A program made the position numbers and the translations under genes. The notes under the pieces are model-generated. The model saw only the letters and a list, made by a program, of their open reading frames with translations, was not told the origin of the DNA and did not search any database. Source: Mesorhizobium jarvisii (lineage in GTDB: Bacteria > Pseudomonadota > Alphaproteobacteria > Rhizobiales > Rhizobiaceae). From it: 64,000 nucleotides of DNA. Positions 42,312 to 51,011 of the stretch are shown here, one piece after another; within the stretch, counting starts at the first letter, position 1, and every line of letters starts with the position of its first letter. The stretch lies in contig NZ_QZXA01000010.1 in NCBI RefSeq assembly GCF_003601985.1, positions 248,001 to 312,000 on the forward strand, written 5' to 3'.

Positions 42312-42871
42312 TTCTTCTTCTTGTTGAGGAAACTCCAGGGCGAGTTCACCGGCAGGGTGACGGTGTCCGGCACGGTGTCGACGCCGATCACATCCGCCTT
42401 GCGCACGCTGTAACCGGACTGGATGACGCTGACGCCATCCAAAATGAACAACTGGCTTTTCTCCATGTCCGGTTTCAGAGCGCCGGTGATGGCGACCGAC
42501 TGGTAGGCTTGCGACATCTTGTAGGGATGGGCTGGCGTGACCAGCACGATCTGATTGGGCGGCGGCGTCGGCATGTGGCTGCACGCGCCCGTCCACGGCA
42601 CCAGCAAGAACTGATAGACGAGGTCACCATCGCGATCGACCGGCAATGCATAGCCGGCTAATTGTATGGTCTTGTCCTGCAGGCCGACGGACAGTGTCTC
42701 GCCATGATCCGGCAGTTTAGCCGCGATCATCGGCAGGCCTGCGTCTTCGGCGACCGCCTGGGTCGCCGGGCGCAAGTCCTTCCAGAAGATGTGCATGGTC
42801 TCGGCCGAGGCGCCGGCCGCGCAGAGAGACAACGCGGCCGCGAGCCCTGTGATTGACGTGAAATGGTTCAT
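42308..42871 (-). CDS. DUF3299 family periplasmic protein
   Basis: 187 aa with a Sec signal peptide (FTSITGLAAALSLCAAGASA). The mature part shows the DUF3299 pattern: W-K-D-L-R-P, IQLAGYALPVDRDGDLVYQFLLVPWTGACSHMPTPPPNQIV, where one Cys and one His are conserved. Function unknown; family members occur with envelope and metal-related genes. The ATG is preceded by GGGAG; frames extending further upstream have no support. Converges with the Lrp gene. Confidence 0.82.
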   Translation of the reverse strand: MNHFTSITGLAAALSLCAAGASAETMHIFWKDLRPATQAVAEDAGLPMIAAKLPDHGETLSVGLQDKTIQLAGYALPVDRDGDLVYQFLLVPWTGACSHMPTPPPNQIVLVTPAHPYKMSQAYQSVAITGALKPDMEKSQLFILDGVSVIQSGYSVRKADVIGVDTVPDTVTLPVNSPWSFLNKKKN

Positions 42872-42916
42872 GGCCGCTCCCTTTGCAGGCGAGTAAAGAC
42901 GCCATGCCAAATGACG

Positions 42917-43495
42917 TCAATGCTCGAGCCGCATCACATGTCGGCGAGAACCGGCCATGCCGGGCTCGTGGAAGCCGCGCGACGCGAACATGTCGCGAAA
43001 GCCCATGAAACGGTAGCTCGGCGACGCTTCGGCCACGGGATAGGCCTCGATGATGCGCGCGCCCTTGGCAAAGGCATGATCGATGGCTGCATCAAGTAGG
43101 GCCGAAGCAAGGCCGCCGCCGCGCAAAGCCCTCGGCACATAGAAGCAGACGATCGACCATACACCCGTCTCGCTGTCATCCTGCCGCTTTGAAAGCTTGC
43201 GATAGGTCTCGCGCGGAGCGACCGAACACCAGGCAATGGTCTTGCCGTCGATCTCAGCGAGGATGCCGACAGGGGTTCCGGCATCGATGAGCGTCATCAT
43301 CTGCCGCTTCTTCTCGTCGTTCTGGATATGCTCCCGGCCAGAGTGCCGCCAGGCCATGCACCAGCAGTATTTTGGCGCACCTGGCTGCTCGAACAACGTC
43401 TCGAATCTGCCACGGGTCGCCAGCGTCACCTCGGTAAAGCGGATATTGGCGAGGTCAAATTTTTCTGGCGACGATCCGCGCGAGCGTTTTGGCAT
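42917..43495 (-). CDS. GNAT family N-acetyltransferase
   Basis: 192 aa. The N-terminal part KYCWCMAWRHSG is found in a subgroup annotated as GNAT proteins acting with EF-1-guanine-exchange-like or AlkD neighbours. The acetyl-CoA region is VWSIVCFYVPRALRGGGLASALLDAAIDHA, with the R-G-x-G-x-A pattern. C-terminal SYRFMGFRDMFASRGF is common in this group. The gene begins inside the end of the DNA-alkylation-repair gene (41-base overlap), so the two are translationally linked. Confidence 0.82.
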   Translation of the reverse strand: MPKRSRGSSPEKFDLANIRFTEVTLATRGRFETLFEQPGAPKYCWCMAWRHSGREHIQNDEKKRQMMTLIDAGTPVGILAEIDGKTIAWCSVAPRETYRKLSKRQDDSETGVWSIVCFYVPRALRGGGLASALLDAAIDHAFAKGARIIEAYPVAEASPSYRFMGFRDMFASRGFHEPGMAGSRRHVMRLEH

Positions 43496-44159
43496 CGGTC
43501 AGTTCCTTCACGGCATTCTTGCCGTTCCAGCGTGCCGTCTTGTCGGTCGATCGCGCGAGCCTTTCGGCGACAGCAAGGGCAGCACCGTGCATAGCCATCG
43601 ATCGCTTGCCGATCGAACGAAGCGCCCAGTTCACAGCCTTCTTGACGAAATTGCGCTCGTCAGTGGCATGCGCTTCGATGATCGGCAGGAAGGCGAGAAA
43701 AGTCGCCTCCGGCTCTTCCTTGCGGTGCACGACAGACCAGGCCATCATGGCGAAAGCCGTGCGTCGAACGAATTCCCGTTCATCGGCCGCGAACTCGCCG
43801 ATCAGCTCTTTCCAGGCGTCCGTGTCGACGAAGAGTTCCGAGACGCCATCGACAATATCCCAGGAGTCGAAACTCGACGCCCATTGCCTGGCATCCCTGG
43901 CGGAAAACCGCTTCGGGTCGGCCGTGACGGAAGCGATGAACTGCGCCTCCATGATGCCTGACGCCCACAGCTTAAAGGCGCGCTCGTGGTTGCGTTTGAT
44001 CTTCCGGGCGATCTGCCGCTGAATGCCATGCGGGATTCCAAGCGCGCGGTCGATCTTGATGCCGTAGCGCAGCATGCCGAGACGATTTTCCTCCGAGCCG
44101 ATCGAGCGCAGATGCTCGACGATTTCGTCGGCACTCGATTGGGGCGAAAGCTCGGCCAT
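43455..44159 (-). CDS. DNA alkylation repair protein (AlkD-like, HEAT-repeat)
   Basis: 234-aa alpha-solenoid protein of the AlkC/AlkD glycosylase superfamily that removes N3/N7-alkylated purines. Features are the helical repeats and SFDSWDIVDGVSELFVD, which corresponds to the conserved W-D segment, then RRTAFAMMAWSVVHRK and NFVKKAVNWALRSIGKR, where the family has its catalytic-region Asp/Trp and Arg. Activity is not proven for all relatives. Overlaps the next GNAT gene; 8 bases separate its start from the dehydrogenase stop upstream. Confidence 0.85.
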   Translation of the reverse strand: MAELSPQSSADEIVEHLRSIGSEENRLGMLRYGIKIDRALGIPHGIQRQIARKIKRNHERAFKLWASGIMEAQFIASVTADPKRFSARDARQWASSFDSWDIVDGVSELFVDTDAWKELIGEFAADEREFVRRTAFAMMAWSVVHRKEEPEATFLAFLPIIEAHATDERNFVKKAVNWALRSIGKRSMAMHGAALAVAERLARSTDKTARWNGKNAVKELTDAKTLARIVARKI

Positions 44160-44167
44160 CGCGACCC

Positions 44168-45037
44168 CTACTTCTCCAGGCGCGCCAGCAGCGAGGACGT
44201 GTCCCAGCGCTTGCCGCCCATGGCCTGCACATCCTTGTAGAACTGGTCGACAAGCGCGGTCACCGGCAGTTTGGCGCCGTTGCGGTCGGCCTCCGCCAGG
44301 CAGATGCCGAGATCCTTGCGCATCCAGTCGACGGCAAAGCCGAAATCATATTTGCCGGCATTCATCGTCTTGTGGCGGTTTTCCATCTGCCAGGAACCGG
44401 CGGCCCCCTTGGAAATCACCTCGATCACCTTCTCGATGTCGAGCCCGGCGTTCTTGCCGAAATGGATACCCTCCGACAATCCCTGCACCAGCCCGGCGAT
44501 GCAGATCTGGTTGATCATCTTGGTGAGCTGGCCAGCGCCCGCCGACCCCATCAGCCCGACCATGCGGGCATAGGCGTCGATAACGGGCCTCGCTCTGTCG
44601 AAGGCAGCCTGGTCGCCGCCGACCATGACGGTCAGCACGCCGTTCTCGGCGCCGGCCTGGCCACCGGAGACCGGCGCGTCGAGAAATGAAAATCCACCTG
44701 CCTCCGCTGCTACCGCCAGTTCGCGCGCGACTTCCGCCGAAGCGGTGGTGTTGTCGATGAAGACCGAACCTTTCTTCATCGATTTGAAGGCGCCTTCGGG
44801 ACCTGTCGTCACCGAGCGCAGATCGTCGTCATTGCCTACGCAGGAAAAGACGAAGTCCTTGTCCTTCGCGGCCTCCGCCGGCGTCACCGCAAGGCTGCCG
44901 CCATGCTGGCCGACCCATTGCTCGGCCTTGGCCTTGGTGCGGTTATAGACGGTGACGTCGTGGCCACCCTTGTTCCTGAGGTGCGCGGCCATGGGGTAGC
45001 CCATAACGCCAAGACCGAGAAATGCCACAGATGCCAT
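44168..45037 (-). CDS. NAD(P)-dependent beta-hydroxyacid dehydrogenase (3-hydroxyisobutyrate dehydrogenase family)
   Basis: 289-aa soluble oxidoreductase. The N-terminal Rossmann fold has FLGLGVMGYPMAAHL, then the substrate loop FLDAPVSGGQAGAENG and the catalytic lysine region GQLTKMINQICIAG. The C-terminal KDLGICLAEA and K-D-V-Q-A-M-G-G-K-R-W-D-T-S-S are also family-typical. Possible substrates are 3-hydroxyisobutyrate (valine degradation), tartronate semialdehyde or glyoxylate; the sequence does not decide. Same strand as the amino-acid transporter upstream, but 107 bases apart. Confidence 0.88.
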   Translation of the reverse strand: MASVAFLGLGVMGYPMAAHLRNKGGHDVTVYNRTKAKAEQWVGQHGGSLAVTPAEAAKDKDFVFSCVGNDDDLRSVTTGPEGAFKSMKKGSVFIDNTTASAEVARELAVAAEAGGFSFLDAPVSGGQAGAENGVLTVMVGGDQAAFDRARPVIDAYARMVGLMGSAGAGQLTKMINQICIAGLVQGLSEGIHFGKNAGLDIEKVIEVISKGAAGSWQMENRHKTMNAGKYDFGFAVDWMRKDLGICLAEADRNGAKLPVTALVDQFYKDVQAMGGKRWDTSSLLARLEK

Positions 45038-45144
45038 AAGCTTGCCCTTCAGACGGAAACGAAATTGCTGCGGAAGCTCTAGGCCCTGCGCTCAATTCGT
45101 CAAGACGCCTGTGGTCTGATCGACTGGCACAGGCGAAAAACGGG

Positions 45145-45966
45145 TCACCGCTTCAGGTGGATGGTGATCCGGCGCTCGATCCATTCGATCGCATGGCGCA
45201 ACAACTCGACCATCACCAGGTACACCAGGGCCACCCAGATATAGGCCTGGATGTCGAAGGAATTGGCAAAGGCGAGTTTTGCATTGCCCATCAGGTCGTA
45301 GACGGTGATGATGGCGACGATGGCGGATGCCTTGACCATCAGGATCAGCTCGTTGCCGTAGGGCCGCAAGGCGACGATCAGAGCTTGCGGCAGGACGATC
45401 TTGCGCAGCGTCTGCAATTTGTGCAGGCCGAGGGAGGCGGCGCCTTCCCATTGGCCCCTGGGCACGCTTTCGATGGCGCCGCGCAGGATTTCGGCCTGGT
45501 AAGCGGCGGTGTTGAGCGCAAAGGCGAAGACGCCGCAGTTGAAGGCGTCCTTGAAGAAATCCCAAAGCCCGATCATCTGGAGCTCCGGTCTGAACGACCC
45601 TAGCCCGTAATAGACCAGAAAGGTCTGAACCAGCAGTGGCGTGCCCCGGAAGAAATAGACGTAACAGTAGGCAAGACCGGACAGGATCCGGTTCCTGGAC
45701 ATACGCCCGTAAGCAACGGGCATGGACAGGACGGCGCCAAGCACCATCGAAATGGCGACCAGTGACAGGGTAACGCCCAGTCCGCGCAGATAGGCCGGCG
45801 CATATTTGGCGAAGAAGGCCGGGTTCCAGGCAAAAAACAGATAGCTGACGATGCCGAGGCCAAAGGCGATCCACAGGCAGACCAGCGCGTAGCCGACGAT
45901 GCGCGGTCGCGGCCAGCCGCGGGTCCGCGGTGGCGGCCGTTCGACCATGGCGGCGGTGGCGCTCAT
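45145..45966 (-). CDS. Polar amino-acid ABC transporter permease (second subunit)
   Basis: 273-aa inner-membrane permease of the His/Glu/Gln/Arg/opine (HAAT/PAAT) family. After a hydrophilic Pro/Arg-rich N-terminus come five or six helices. The EAA loop is seen as EILRGAIESVPRGQWEGAASLGLHKLQTLRKIVLPQAL, split by G at the usual place. It overlaps the stop of the first permease (ATGA-type). No ATPase gene follows in the window, so the nucleotide-binding subunit must be encoded elsewhere. Confidence 0.92.
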   Translation of the reverse strand: MSATAAMVERPPPRTRGWPRPRIVGYALVCLWIAFGLGIVSYLFFAWNPAFFAKYAPAYLRGLGVTLSLVAISMVLGAVLSMPVAYGRMSRNRILSGLAYCYVYFFRGTPLLVQTFLVYYGLGSFRPELQMIGLWDFFKDAFNCGVFAFALNTAAYQAEILRGAIESVPRGQWEGAASLGLHKLQTLRKIVLPQALIVALRPYGNELILMVKASAIVAIITVYDLMGNAKLAFANSFDIQAYIWVALVYLVMVELLRHAIEWIERRITIHLKR

Positions 45967-46682
45967 CGTTGTGCCTCCCGTTTGCCAAGCGAGCGCAAGA
46001 TGGCACTGGTGGCGAAGGATGACACGACGGCCAGACCGAGAAAGACCAGAGCCGCAATGCTGTAAAACAGGAACGAATGCTTGGTGACGCGAGCCGCCAC
46101 GCCGGCATTGCGCAGTGTCTCGGCAAGACCGACGACCGAAACCAGCGACGTGTCCTTGAGAAGGCTAAGCCAGCAATTCTCGAGACCGGGGAAGGCAATG
46201 CGCAGCAGCTGCGGCAAAATCACCAGTCGCATGGTCTGCCATTTGGACAAACCAATGGAATAACCACCCTCATACTGACCCTTCGGGATGGCGCGGAAGG
46301 CCGAGAGGAAAACCTCGCTGGCATAGGACGAGAAGATCAGCGAGAGCACGATCATGCCAGCGACGAAGCTGTTGACGTCGATGGTCGCTTCGGGGCGGAA
46401 ATACCGGATGAGATGCTGCAGCAGGATTGGCATGCCGAAGAAGAACAGGAAAAGCGTCACCAGTTCCGGCAGGCCGCGAAAGACCGTGGTGTAGATATTG
46501 GCGGCGAGGCGAAGCGACGGCTCCTCGGATTGCTTGCCCAGCGCAATGAAAAAACCGATCGCCAACCCAATGGGGAGCGTCGCCAGCGCAAGCAGAACCG
46601 TTACAATGACGCCATAGGCAATGTCGTCACTCCAGCCATCAGGTCCCCAACTGAGAAGTGTCCATATGCTTTGGGCTGGCAT
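45963..46682 (-). CDS. Polar amino-acid ABC transporter permease (first subunit)
   Basis: 239-aa permease. About five helices, with an EAA loop EVFLSAFRAIPKGQYEGGYSIGLSKWQTMRLVILPQLLRIAFPG. The segment FRGLPELVTLFLFFFGMPIL is typical of the ArtQ/HisQ/OccQ group. It forms a heterodimer with the next gene product. The gene is 80 bases downstream of the substrate-binding protein gene, separated from it by a strong hairpin. Confidence 0.93.
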   Translation of the reverse strand: MPAQSIWTLLSWGPDGWSDDIAYGVIVTVLLALATLPIGLAIGFFIALGKQSEEPSLRLAANIYTTVFRGLPELVTLFLFFFGMPILLQHLIRYFRPEATIDVNSFVAGMIVLSLIFSSYASEVFLSAFRAIPKGQYEGGYSIGLSKWQTMRLVILPQLLRIAFPGLENCWLSLLKDTSLVSVVGLAETLRNAGVAARVTKHSFLFYSIAALVFLGLAVVSSFATSAILRSLGKREAQR

Positions 46683-46722
46683 TGACAGGTGTTATCCCCA
46701 CGACGTTCCCAGGATGAATAGA

Positions 46723-46751
46723 AAGACGGCGGGGTATTTCCCCGCCGTCTT
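46723..46751 (-). terminator. Hairpin between substrate-binding protein and permease genes
   Basis: A 12-bp perfect stem (AAGACGGCGGGG / CCCCGCCGTCTT) with loop TATTT is followed on the minus strand by a U-rich TTCTATTC. In this operon type, such intercistronic structures partly terminate or protect mRNA, so that the binding protein is made in excess. Confidence 0.7.
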
Positions 46752-46762
46752 GATCCTGTCTA

Positions 46763-47548
46763 TCAGGACTCGGCGCCGAAGACGTCGAACTTGAAGTACT
46801 TGTCGTTGATTTCCTTGTATTTTCCATTGGCCCGGATGGCGTCGATGGCCTCATTGAGCTTGTTGACCAGGTCGGTCTCGCCCTTGCGCACGGCAATGCC
46901 GGCGCCCGGCCCGAAGATCTCGACCGGCTGCGGCGAGGGCTGGCCGAGAATCTTGCAGCAGGCGCCATCAGGCGAGTCCAGCCATTGCTGCAGCACGACG
47001 ATATCGTCCTCGATGGCGTCGAGGCGACCATTGGCCAGATCTGCCTGCTCCTCGGGGCTGCTCGGATAACCCTTCACGGTGCTGTCGGTGTAGGTCTTCG
47101 AGGCATAGTTGAAATGGGTGGTCGTCGTGGCGACGCCGATGGTCTTGCCAGCCAGATCTTCCTTGGTCACGCCCTTCAGCGTGCTGTCTTTCGGCACGGC
47201 GAGAGCCGAGGGCGTGTTGTAGTATTTGTGGGTGAAGTCGACCTTTTCCTTGCGCTCCGGCGTGATCGACATCGAGGCGACGATAGCGTCGAACTTGCCG
47301 GCCTGAAGTGCCGGGATGATGCCGTCCCAATCCTGGGCGACGAAGGTGCACTTGACCTTCATCTGATCGCAAAGCGCCTGGGCGATGTCGATGTCGAAGC
47401 CGACGAGCTTGCCGTCGGAGGTGAGGTTGTTGAACGGGGGATAGGCGCCTTCGGTGCCGATCCGCAGGGTCTTTTCCTGGGCCTGGGCGACGCCGAGCGT
47501 CAGCAGCGCAGCCGATGCGGCGAGCGCGATACGCAGTGCAATACGCAT
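46763..47548 (-). CDS. Polar amino-acid ABC transporter substrate-binding protein
   Basis: 261-aa periplasmic binding protein (family 3). A Sec signal peptide (ALRIALAASAALLTLGVAQAQ) is followed by TLRIGTEGAYPPFN, GFDIDIAQALC, the ligand-contact region DAIVASMSITPERKEKVDFT, and a second lobe with AGKTIGVATTTTHF. The aromatic and acidic residues fit basic or polar amino acids or opines. It is the first gene of the transporter operon, with 159 bases upstream that should contain the promoter. Confidence 0.93.
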   Translation of the reverse strand: MRIALRIALAASAALLTLGVAQAQEKTLRIGTEGAYPPFNNLTSDGKLVGFDIDIAQALCDQMKVKCTFVAQDWDGIIPALQAGKFDAIVASMSITPERKEKVDFTHKYYNTPSALAVPKDSTLKGVTKEDLAGKTIGVATTTTHFNYASKTYTDSTVKGYPSSPEEQADLANGRLDAIEDDIVVLQQWLDSPDGACCKILGQPSPQPVEIFGPGAGIAVRKGETDLVNKLNEAIDAIRANGKYKEINDKYFKFDVFGAES

Positions 47549-47707
47549 GATAATCCTCTCTTTAATGGTCCCGGCCGTCGTTCCGAAACGGCTCTATGGG
47601 GCGGTGCTTTTGACCGCCCGCTGAAGCGATACTCCCACTCTTTCCAAGAAAAAAGCAACTGCAAAACCACCGAAATCGGCAATGGGGTTCTGCCGTTACG
47701 TTACATC

Positions 47708-48211
47708 TTAAGCAACGAGGCCGGTGGTGCGCTCGATGAAGTCGACTATCGATTTTACGTCGTCGAGGTCGAATGCCGGCAGGCTCTTGTCCGGAACGGC
47801 GAAATCGGCGGCGATGGCGACAATATTGGGATCACCCGCTGAAAGCGGCGTCCGATCCTTCGCTTCCAGGCGCCGCGTTTCGATCTTGCGGTGCGATTCG
47901 CGCTTGTAGCCTTCGACCAGCACGATGTCGCATGGGGCGAGCCGCGAGAGGATGCTCTGCAGCGGCGGCTCATCCTCGCCGCGCAATTCGTGCATCAGCG
48001 CCCAGCGGTTGCCGGACACGATCGCGACCTCTGTGGCGCCGGCCTGCCGGTGGCGGAAGCTGTCGGCGCCCGGCTTGTCGATGTCGAAATCATGATGGGC
48101 GTGTTTGACCGTCGAGACCTTCCAGCCGCGCCGCACAAGCTCCGCGACCAGCTTTTCGGTCAGTGTGGTCTTGCCGGAGTTTTTCCAGCCGGTGATGCCG
48201 AAGACGTTCAT
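47708..48211 (-). CDS. mobB: Molybdopterin-guanine dinucleotide biosynthesis protein B
   Basis: 167-aa P-loop GTPase-like protein that assists nucleotide attachment to molybdenum cofactor. Motifs are FGITGWKNSGKTTLTEKLV (Walker A), STVKHAHHDFDIDKPGADSFRHRQAGA and VLVEGYKRE. Its start overlaps the mobA stop (ATGA), so MobA and MobB are co-translated. Normal length for the family. Confidence 0.93.
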   Translation of the reverse strand: MNVFGITGWKNSGKTTLTEKLVAELVRRGWKVSTVKHAHHDFDIDKPGADSFRHRQAGATEVAIVSGNRWALMHELRGEDEPPLQSILSRLAPCDIVLVEGYKRESHRKIETRRLEAKDRTPLSAGDPNIVAIAADFAVPDKSLPAFDLDDVKSIVDFIERTTGLVA

Positions 48212-48834
48212 GATGTCATGCTCTGCAACAGGCGCCCGGCCTGGGCAAGGTCGTCAGGCACATTGATGTTGAAGAAAGGATCGAGCCCAGCGGATTGCAC
48301 GAGCTGGAATTCCACCTCGACGTGACCACGGCGCTCGATGAAGGTCGAAACGCGCCTGTTGTCCTCATCAACCAGAAAATGTCGCAAGGCGTCGCGACAC
48401 TCCATCGGCCACAGCGCGAAGGTCGGGTGCAGCCGACCGGCCGAGGAGGCGACGGCGATTGAACCCGGATGTTCGCCGGCCGCCGCCGCAAGGCGCGCGA
48501 CAAGATCAAGCGGCAGGAAAGGCGTATCGCCGGCAGCAGTGACGACGGCCTTGCAAGGCGTATTGGCAACTGCCCATTCGAGGCCGGTCAGAATTCCGGC
48601 AAGTGGCCCGGCAAAGCCTTCGACGGTGTCGGCAAGCACGGGCAGTCCGAAACGGGAAAAGCGTTCGGGATCGCCATTGGCGCTCAGCGCCAGGGTTTCG
48701 ATCTGCGGGCCAAAGCGCGACAGGATTTGGTCAAGCACGCTGCCGCCGCCAAGCGGCAACAAGCTCTTGTCGCCGCCTCCCATCCGCCTCGACTGACCAC
48801 CGGCCAGGACGATCCCTGCAATATCTCGCCTCAT
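48208..48834 (-). CDS. mobA: Molybdenum cofactor guanylyltransferase
   Basis: 208-aa enzyme that joins GMP from GTP to molybdopterin, giving the MGD cofactor used by DMSO-reductase-type enzymes. Visible are the N-terminal nucleotide-binding loop GIVLAGGQSRRMGGGDKSLLPLGG, GPLAGILTGLEW and the metal-binding AAGDTPFLPLDLV. Operon with mobB, and a moaA gene lies 2.2 kb away on the same strand, so molybdenum cofactor genes are loosely clustered here. Confidence 0.94.
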   Translation of the reverse strand: MRRDIAGIVLAGGQSRRMGGGDKSLLPLGGGSVLDQILSRFGPQIETLALSANGDPERFSRFGLPVLADTVEGFAGPLAGILTGLEWAVANTPCKAVVTAAGDTPFLPLDLVARLAAAAGEHPGSIAVASSAGRLHPTFALWPMECRDALRHFLVDEDNRRVSTFIERRGHVEVEFQLVQSAGLDPFFNINVPDDLAQAGRLLQSMTS

Positions 48835-48877
48835 GCATCGAGCCTGTACGCCAGCCGCCGGAAATCACAAGACCCGG

Positions 48878-49885
48878 CTAGATTCCATCCGGCGCCATGG
48901 CCGGCCCGGTTGTTTCGGCGACGATCCTTCGCCGGCCGACAACCCGCTCGCGATAGAGCGCGTAGAGACCCGAACCGACGACGATTGTCGCGCCGACGAT
49001 CATCGGCATGTCCGGTATGTCGCCGAAGACGATCAAGCCAAGCAGAATGGACCAGAGCAGCGCGGTGTAGCGGAACGGCGCGATGAAGGAGATCTCGCCT
49101 GAGCGCATCGCCATGATGATGAATTGATAACCGATAAGCACCAGCACCGCGGCCAGCGCCAGCAACGCCGTGGTCTTGCCGGTCATCGGCGTCCAGCCAC
49201 CCATCGGCGACAACAGCATCGCCCCGACGACGGTCATTGCCAGCGCCGTCGCGGTCGAGACCAGCATGGTCGGTATGGTTTGGGGAATGCGCTTGGTGGC
49301 GAGGTCGCGCACGGTGCAGCAGGCGACGCTGGCCAGCGCCCAAAGGGAATAGATGCTGAAGCCATCAAAGCCGGGCCGCACGATGACCAGTACGCCGGCA
49401 AAACCGGCTGCGATCGCCAGCCAGCGTCGCCAGCCGACCACTTCGCCGAAAAACAGTGCGGCACCCATCGTCACCGCCAGCGGCAGCGCCTGAAGAACGG
49501 CCGAGACACTGCCGATCGGCAAATGGGCAAGCGCGACCAGGAATGCCACGGTGGCGCCAGCTTCGCCCAGCACGCGGATTGCCACCAGCGGCTGCAGCAT
49601 CAGGCGCGGCTGCAAAAGCGCGCCGCGTTGCCAGGCCAGCAGGCCGACGAAGAGCGAGGCAAAGGCTCCTCTGATCAGCATGACCTGCGCCATGTTCATC
49701 GATTGCGAAGAGTATTTGGTGATGGCGTCGTTGAGCGTGAAGCCAACCATCGCCACCATCATGAACAACGCGCCGCGAAGATTGGGGGAAAGAAGCAAGA
49801 CATCTACCGGTTGCTTGGGCAAGCAAGCCTGTATCAGCCCGCCACGAAACAGCAATGGCAAAGGGCTGGGCCAGGACCGGGGCAT
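48878..49885 (-). CDS. EamA/RhaT-family (DMT) transporter
   Basis: 335 aa from the ATG used here; the hydrophobic part begins only at LSPNLRGALFMMVAMVGFTLNDA, so a TTG at 49798 (306 aa) is equally plausible. Ten transmembrane segments in two EamA halves, with the family markers LNDAITK and LIRGAFASL in helices 1-2 and EVVGWRRWLAIAAGFAGVLVIVRPG in the middle. Drug/metabolite exporters of this type move amino acids, purines or similar solutes; the substrate is not predictable. Single gene upstream of mobA. Confidence 0.88.
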   Translation of the reverse strand: MPRSWPSPLPLLFRGGLIQACLPKQPVDVLLLSPNLRGALFMMVAMVGFTLNDAITKYSSQSMNMAQVMLIRGAFASLFVGLLAWQRGALLQPRLMLQPLVAIRVLGEAGATVAFLVALAHLPIGSVSAVLQALPLAVTMGAALFFGEVVGWRRWLAIAAGFAGVLVIVRPGFDGFSIYSLWALASVACCTVRDLATKRIPQTIPTMLVSTATALAMTVVGAMLLSPMGGWTPMTGKTTALLALAAVLVLIGYQFIIMAMRSGEISFIAPFRYTALLWSILLGLIVFGDIPDMPMIVGATIVVGSGLYALYRERVVGRRRIVAETTGPAMAPDGI

Positions 49886-49980
49886 TCGCCGGTGCCGGCA
49901 TGAAATCACGTCCTCAATTCGGCGCCAATCTGGTCGGGAGGCGGCTTCGCCTCCCGGAAGCTGTGCAGGCGTGGTTATGT

Positions 49981-50340
49981 CTATTTCTTCGGCGTCAGCA
50001 CTTCGGTGCCGTTGCCTTCCTTGCCGGCGATGGTCCAAAGGCCATGCAGCGAGCCGTCATCCTCGACCTTGTAGACGACGAGGCCGATGTCCTTGCCCAT
50101 GACATAGCCAGCGGAGAATGCATCGTCGTTGCGCATGCAGATGCCGTCGGAGGAAGAGCCGCCAGTCTCCCAGTGGATCGCGCAGGTCGTCCCGCTGGTC
50201 AGGGTAATGGTGGCTTCGCCATCATATTTCGATCCGTCGAAATTGGTGCCGGCGACGGTGTAGGTTCCACCGATCGACTGAGCTGCCGCGGGCACGGCCG
50301 CAAGGCCGAGCAATGCAAGAGAAAGAATGAGTTTGCGCAT
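49981..50340 (-). CDS. Small periplasmic protein with signal peptide
   Basis: 119 aa. The signal peptide KLILSLALLGLAAVPAAAQ is followed by a compact, beta-rich mature domain of about 98 residues (GGTYTVAGTNFDGSKYDGEATI, and LHGLWTIAGKEGNGTEVLTP), with two cysteines (TTCAIHW, GICMRND). The repeated G-x-Y/W pattern suggests a lipocalin-like or calycin-like small barrel. No function known. Single gene on the minus strand. Confidence 0.75.
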   Translation of the reverse strand: MRKLILSLALLGLAAVPAAAQSIGGTYTVAGTNFDGSKYDGEATITLTSGTTCAIHWETGGSSSDGICMRNDDAFSAGYVMGKDIGLVVYKVEDDGSLHGLWTIAGKEGNGTEVLTPKK

Positions 50341-50460
50341 GATTTTTGCCCCCTATCAGCGAAGAGCCGCTTTCAGGGGAAGGCTAGGCCGGAACGACGT
50401 GGCGGTAAATCCGGCGGCGGTTCGCGAACAAGACTTTTTCTGGGGTGTGTTCGGAAATAC

Positions 50461-50955
50461 TCACTGCCCCTCGAGACTGCCGGCAATGGCGCCGACCAGC
50501 GGGTCGTATTTCGACTTCAGGGCTGGCGGGTAATCGATCCAGACCGTGCGGATAACGCCATCCCTGCCGAACAGGCGCCGCTCATAAAAGATCTTTCCAT
50601 CCTTCGTGCCCGACAGCACCGCCCAGTTCTTGCCGGTCTTGCCGTAGGTAACGGTATAGCCAGGTTCCTTGCTTACCTTTTCATTGGCGACAAAGCCTTT
50701 CGGCGTGTCGTCATCGACGTTGAGGATGCCGGAGCAGGTCAAGCTGGCGCCATCCGCGCTCAGCCAAACCTGTCCGTCGCCATTTTCCGGCTCGGGCTGA
50801 CGATCGGTGAATATCTCATCGGGAAAGGTGCAGACGGTGCCGAAGCGCGCGTTCACATAGGTGAAGGGCTTGGCGCTTGCAGTTGTTGTAACTGGCGTCG
50901 CCAAGGACAGAACTGTGGTCAGCGACGACAAGCCGATACGATAAAGACGCAGCAC
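50461..50955 (-). CDS. Secreted hypothetical protein
   Basis: 164 aa. A signal-like N-terminus (GLSSLTTVLSLATPVTTTASA) precedes a mature part with FTYVNARFGTVCTFPDEIF, two conserved-looking cysteines and a C-terminal strand-helix unit (KIFYERRLFGRDGVIRTVWIDYPPALKSKYDPLVGAIAGSL). This resembles uncharacterised periplasmic proteins of Rhizobiales. No enzymatic motif. It lies 56 bases beyond the moaA stop, in the same direction. Confidence 0.7.
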   Translation of the reverse strand: MLRLYRIGLSSLTTVLSLATPVTTTASAKPFTYVNARFGTVCTFPDEIFTDRQPEPENGDGQVWLSADGASLTCSGILNVDDDTPKGFVANEKVSKEPGYTVTYGKTGKNWAVLSGTKDGKIFYERRLFGRDGVIRTVWIDYPPALKSKYDPLVGAIAGSLEGQ

Positions 50956-51011
50956 GATGCCCCCTTGGCCTTGGTGACCAAAGATACTCTTGCACCAAAT
51001 CGGAGAAAAAA

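Noticed and set aside
45092..46198. 368-codon Arg-rich minus frame
   Set aside because: Shadow of the two permease genes in another frame; those show complete EAA motifs.
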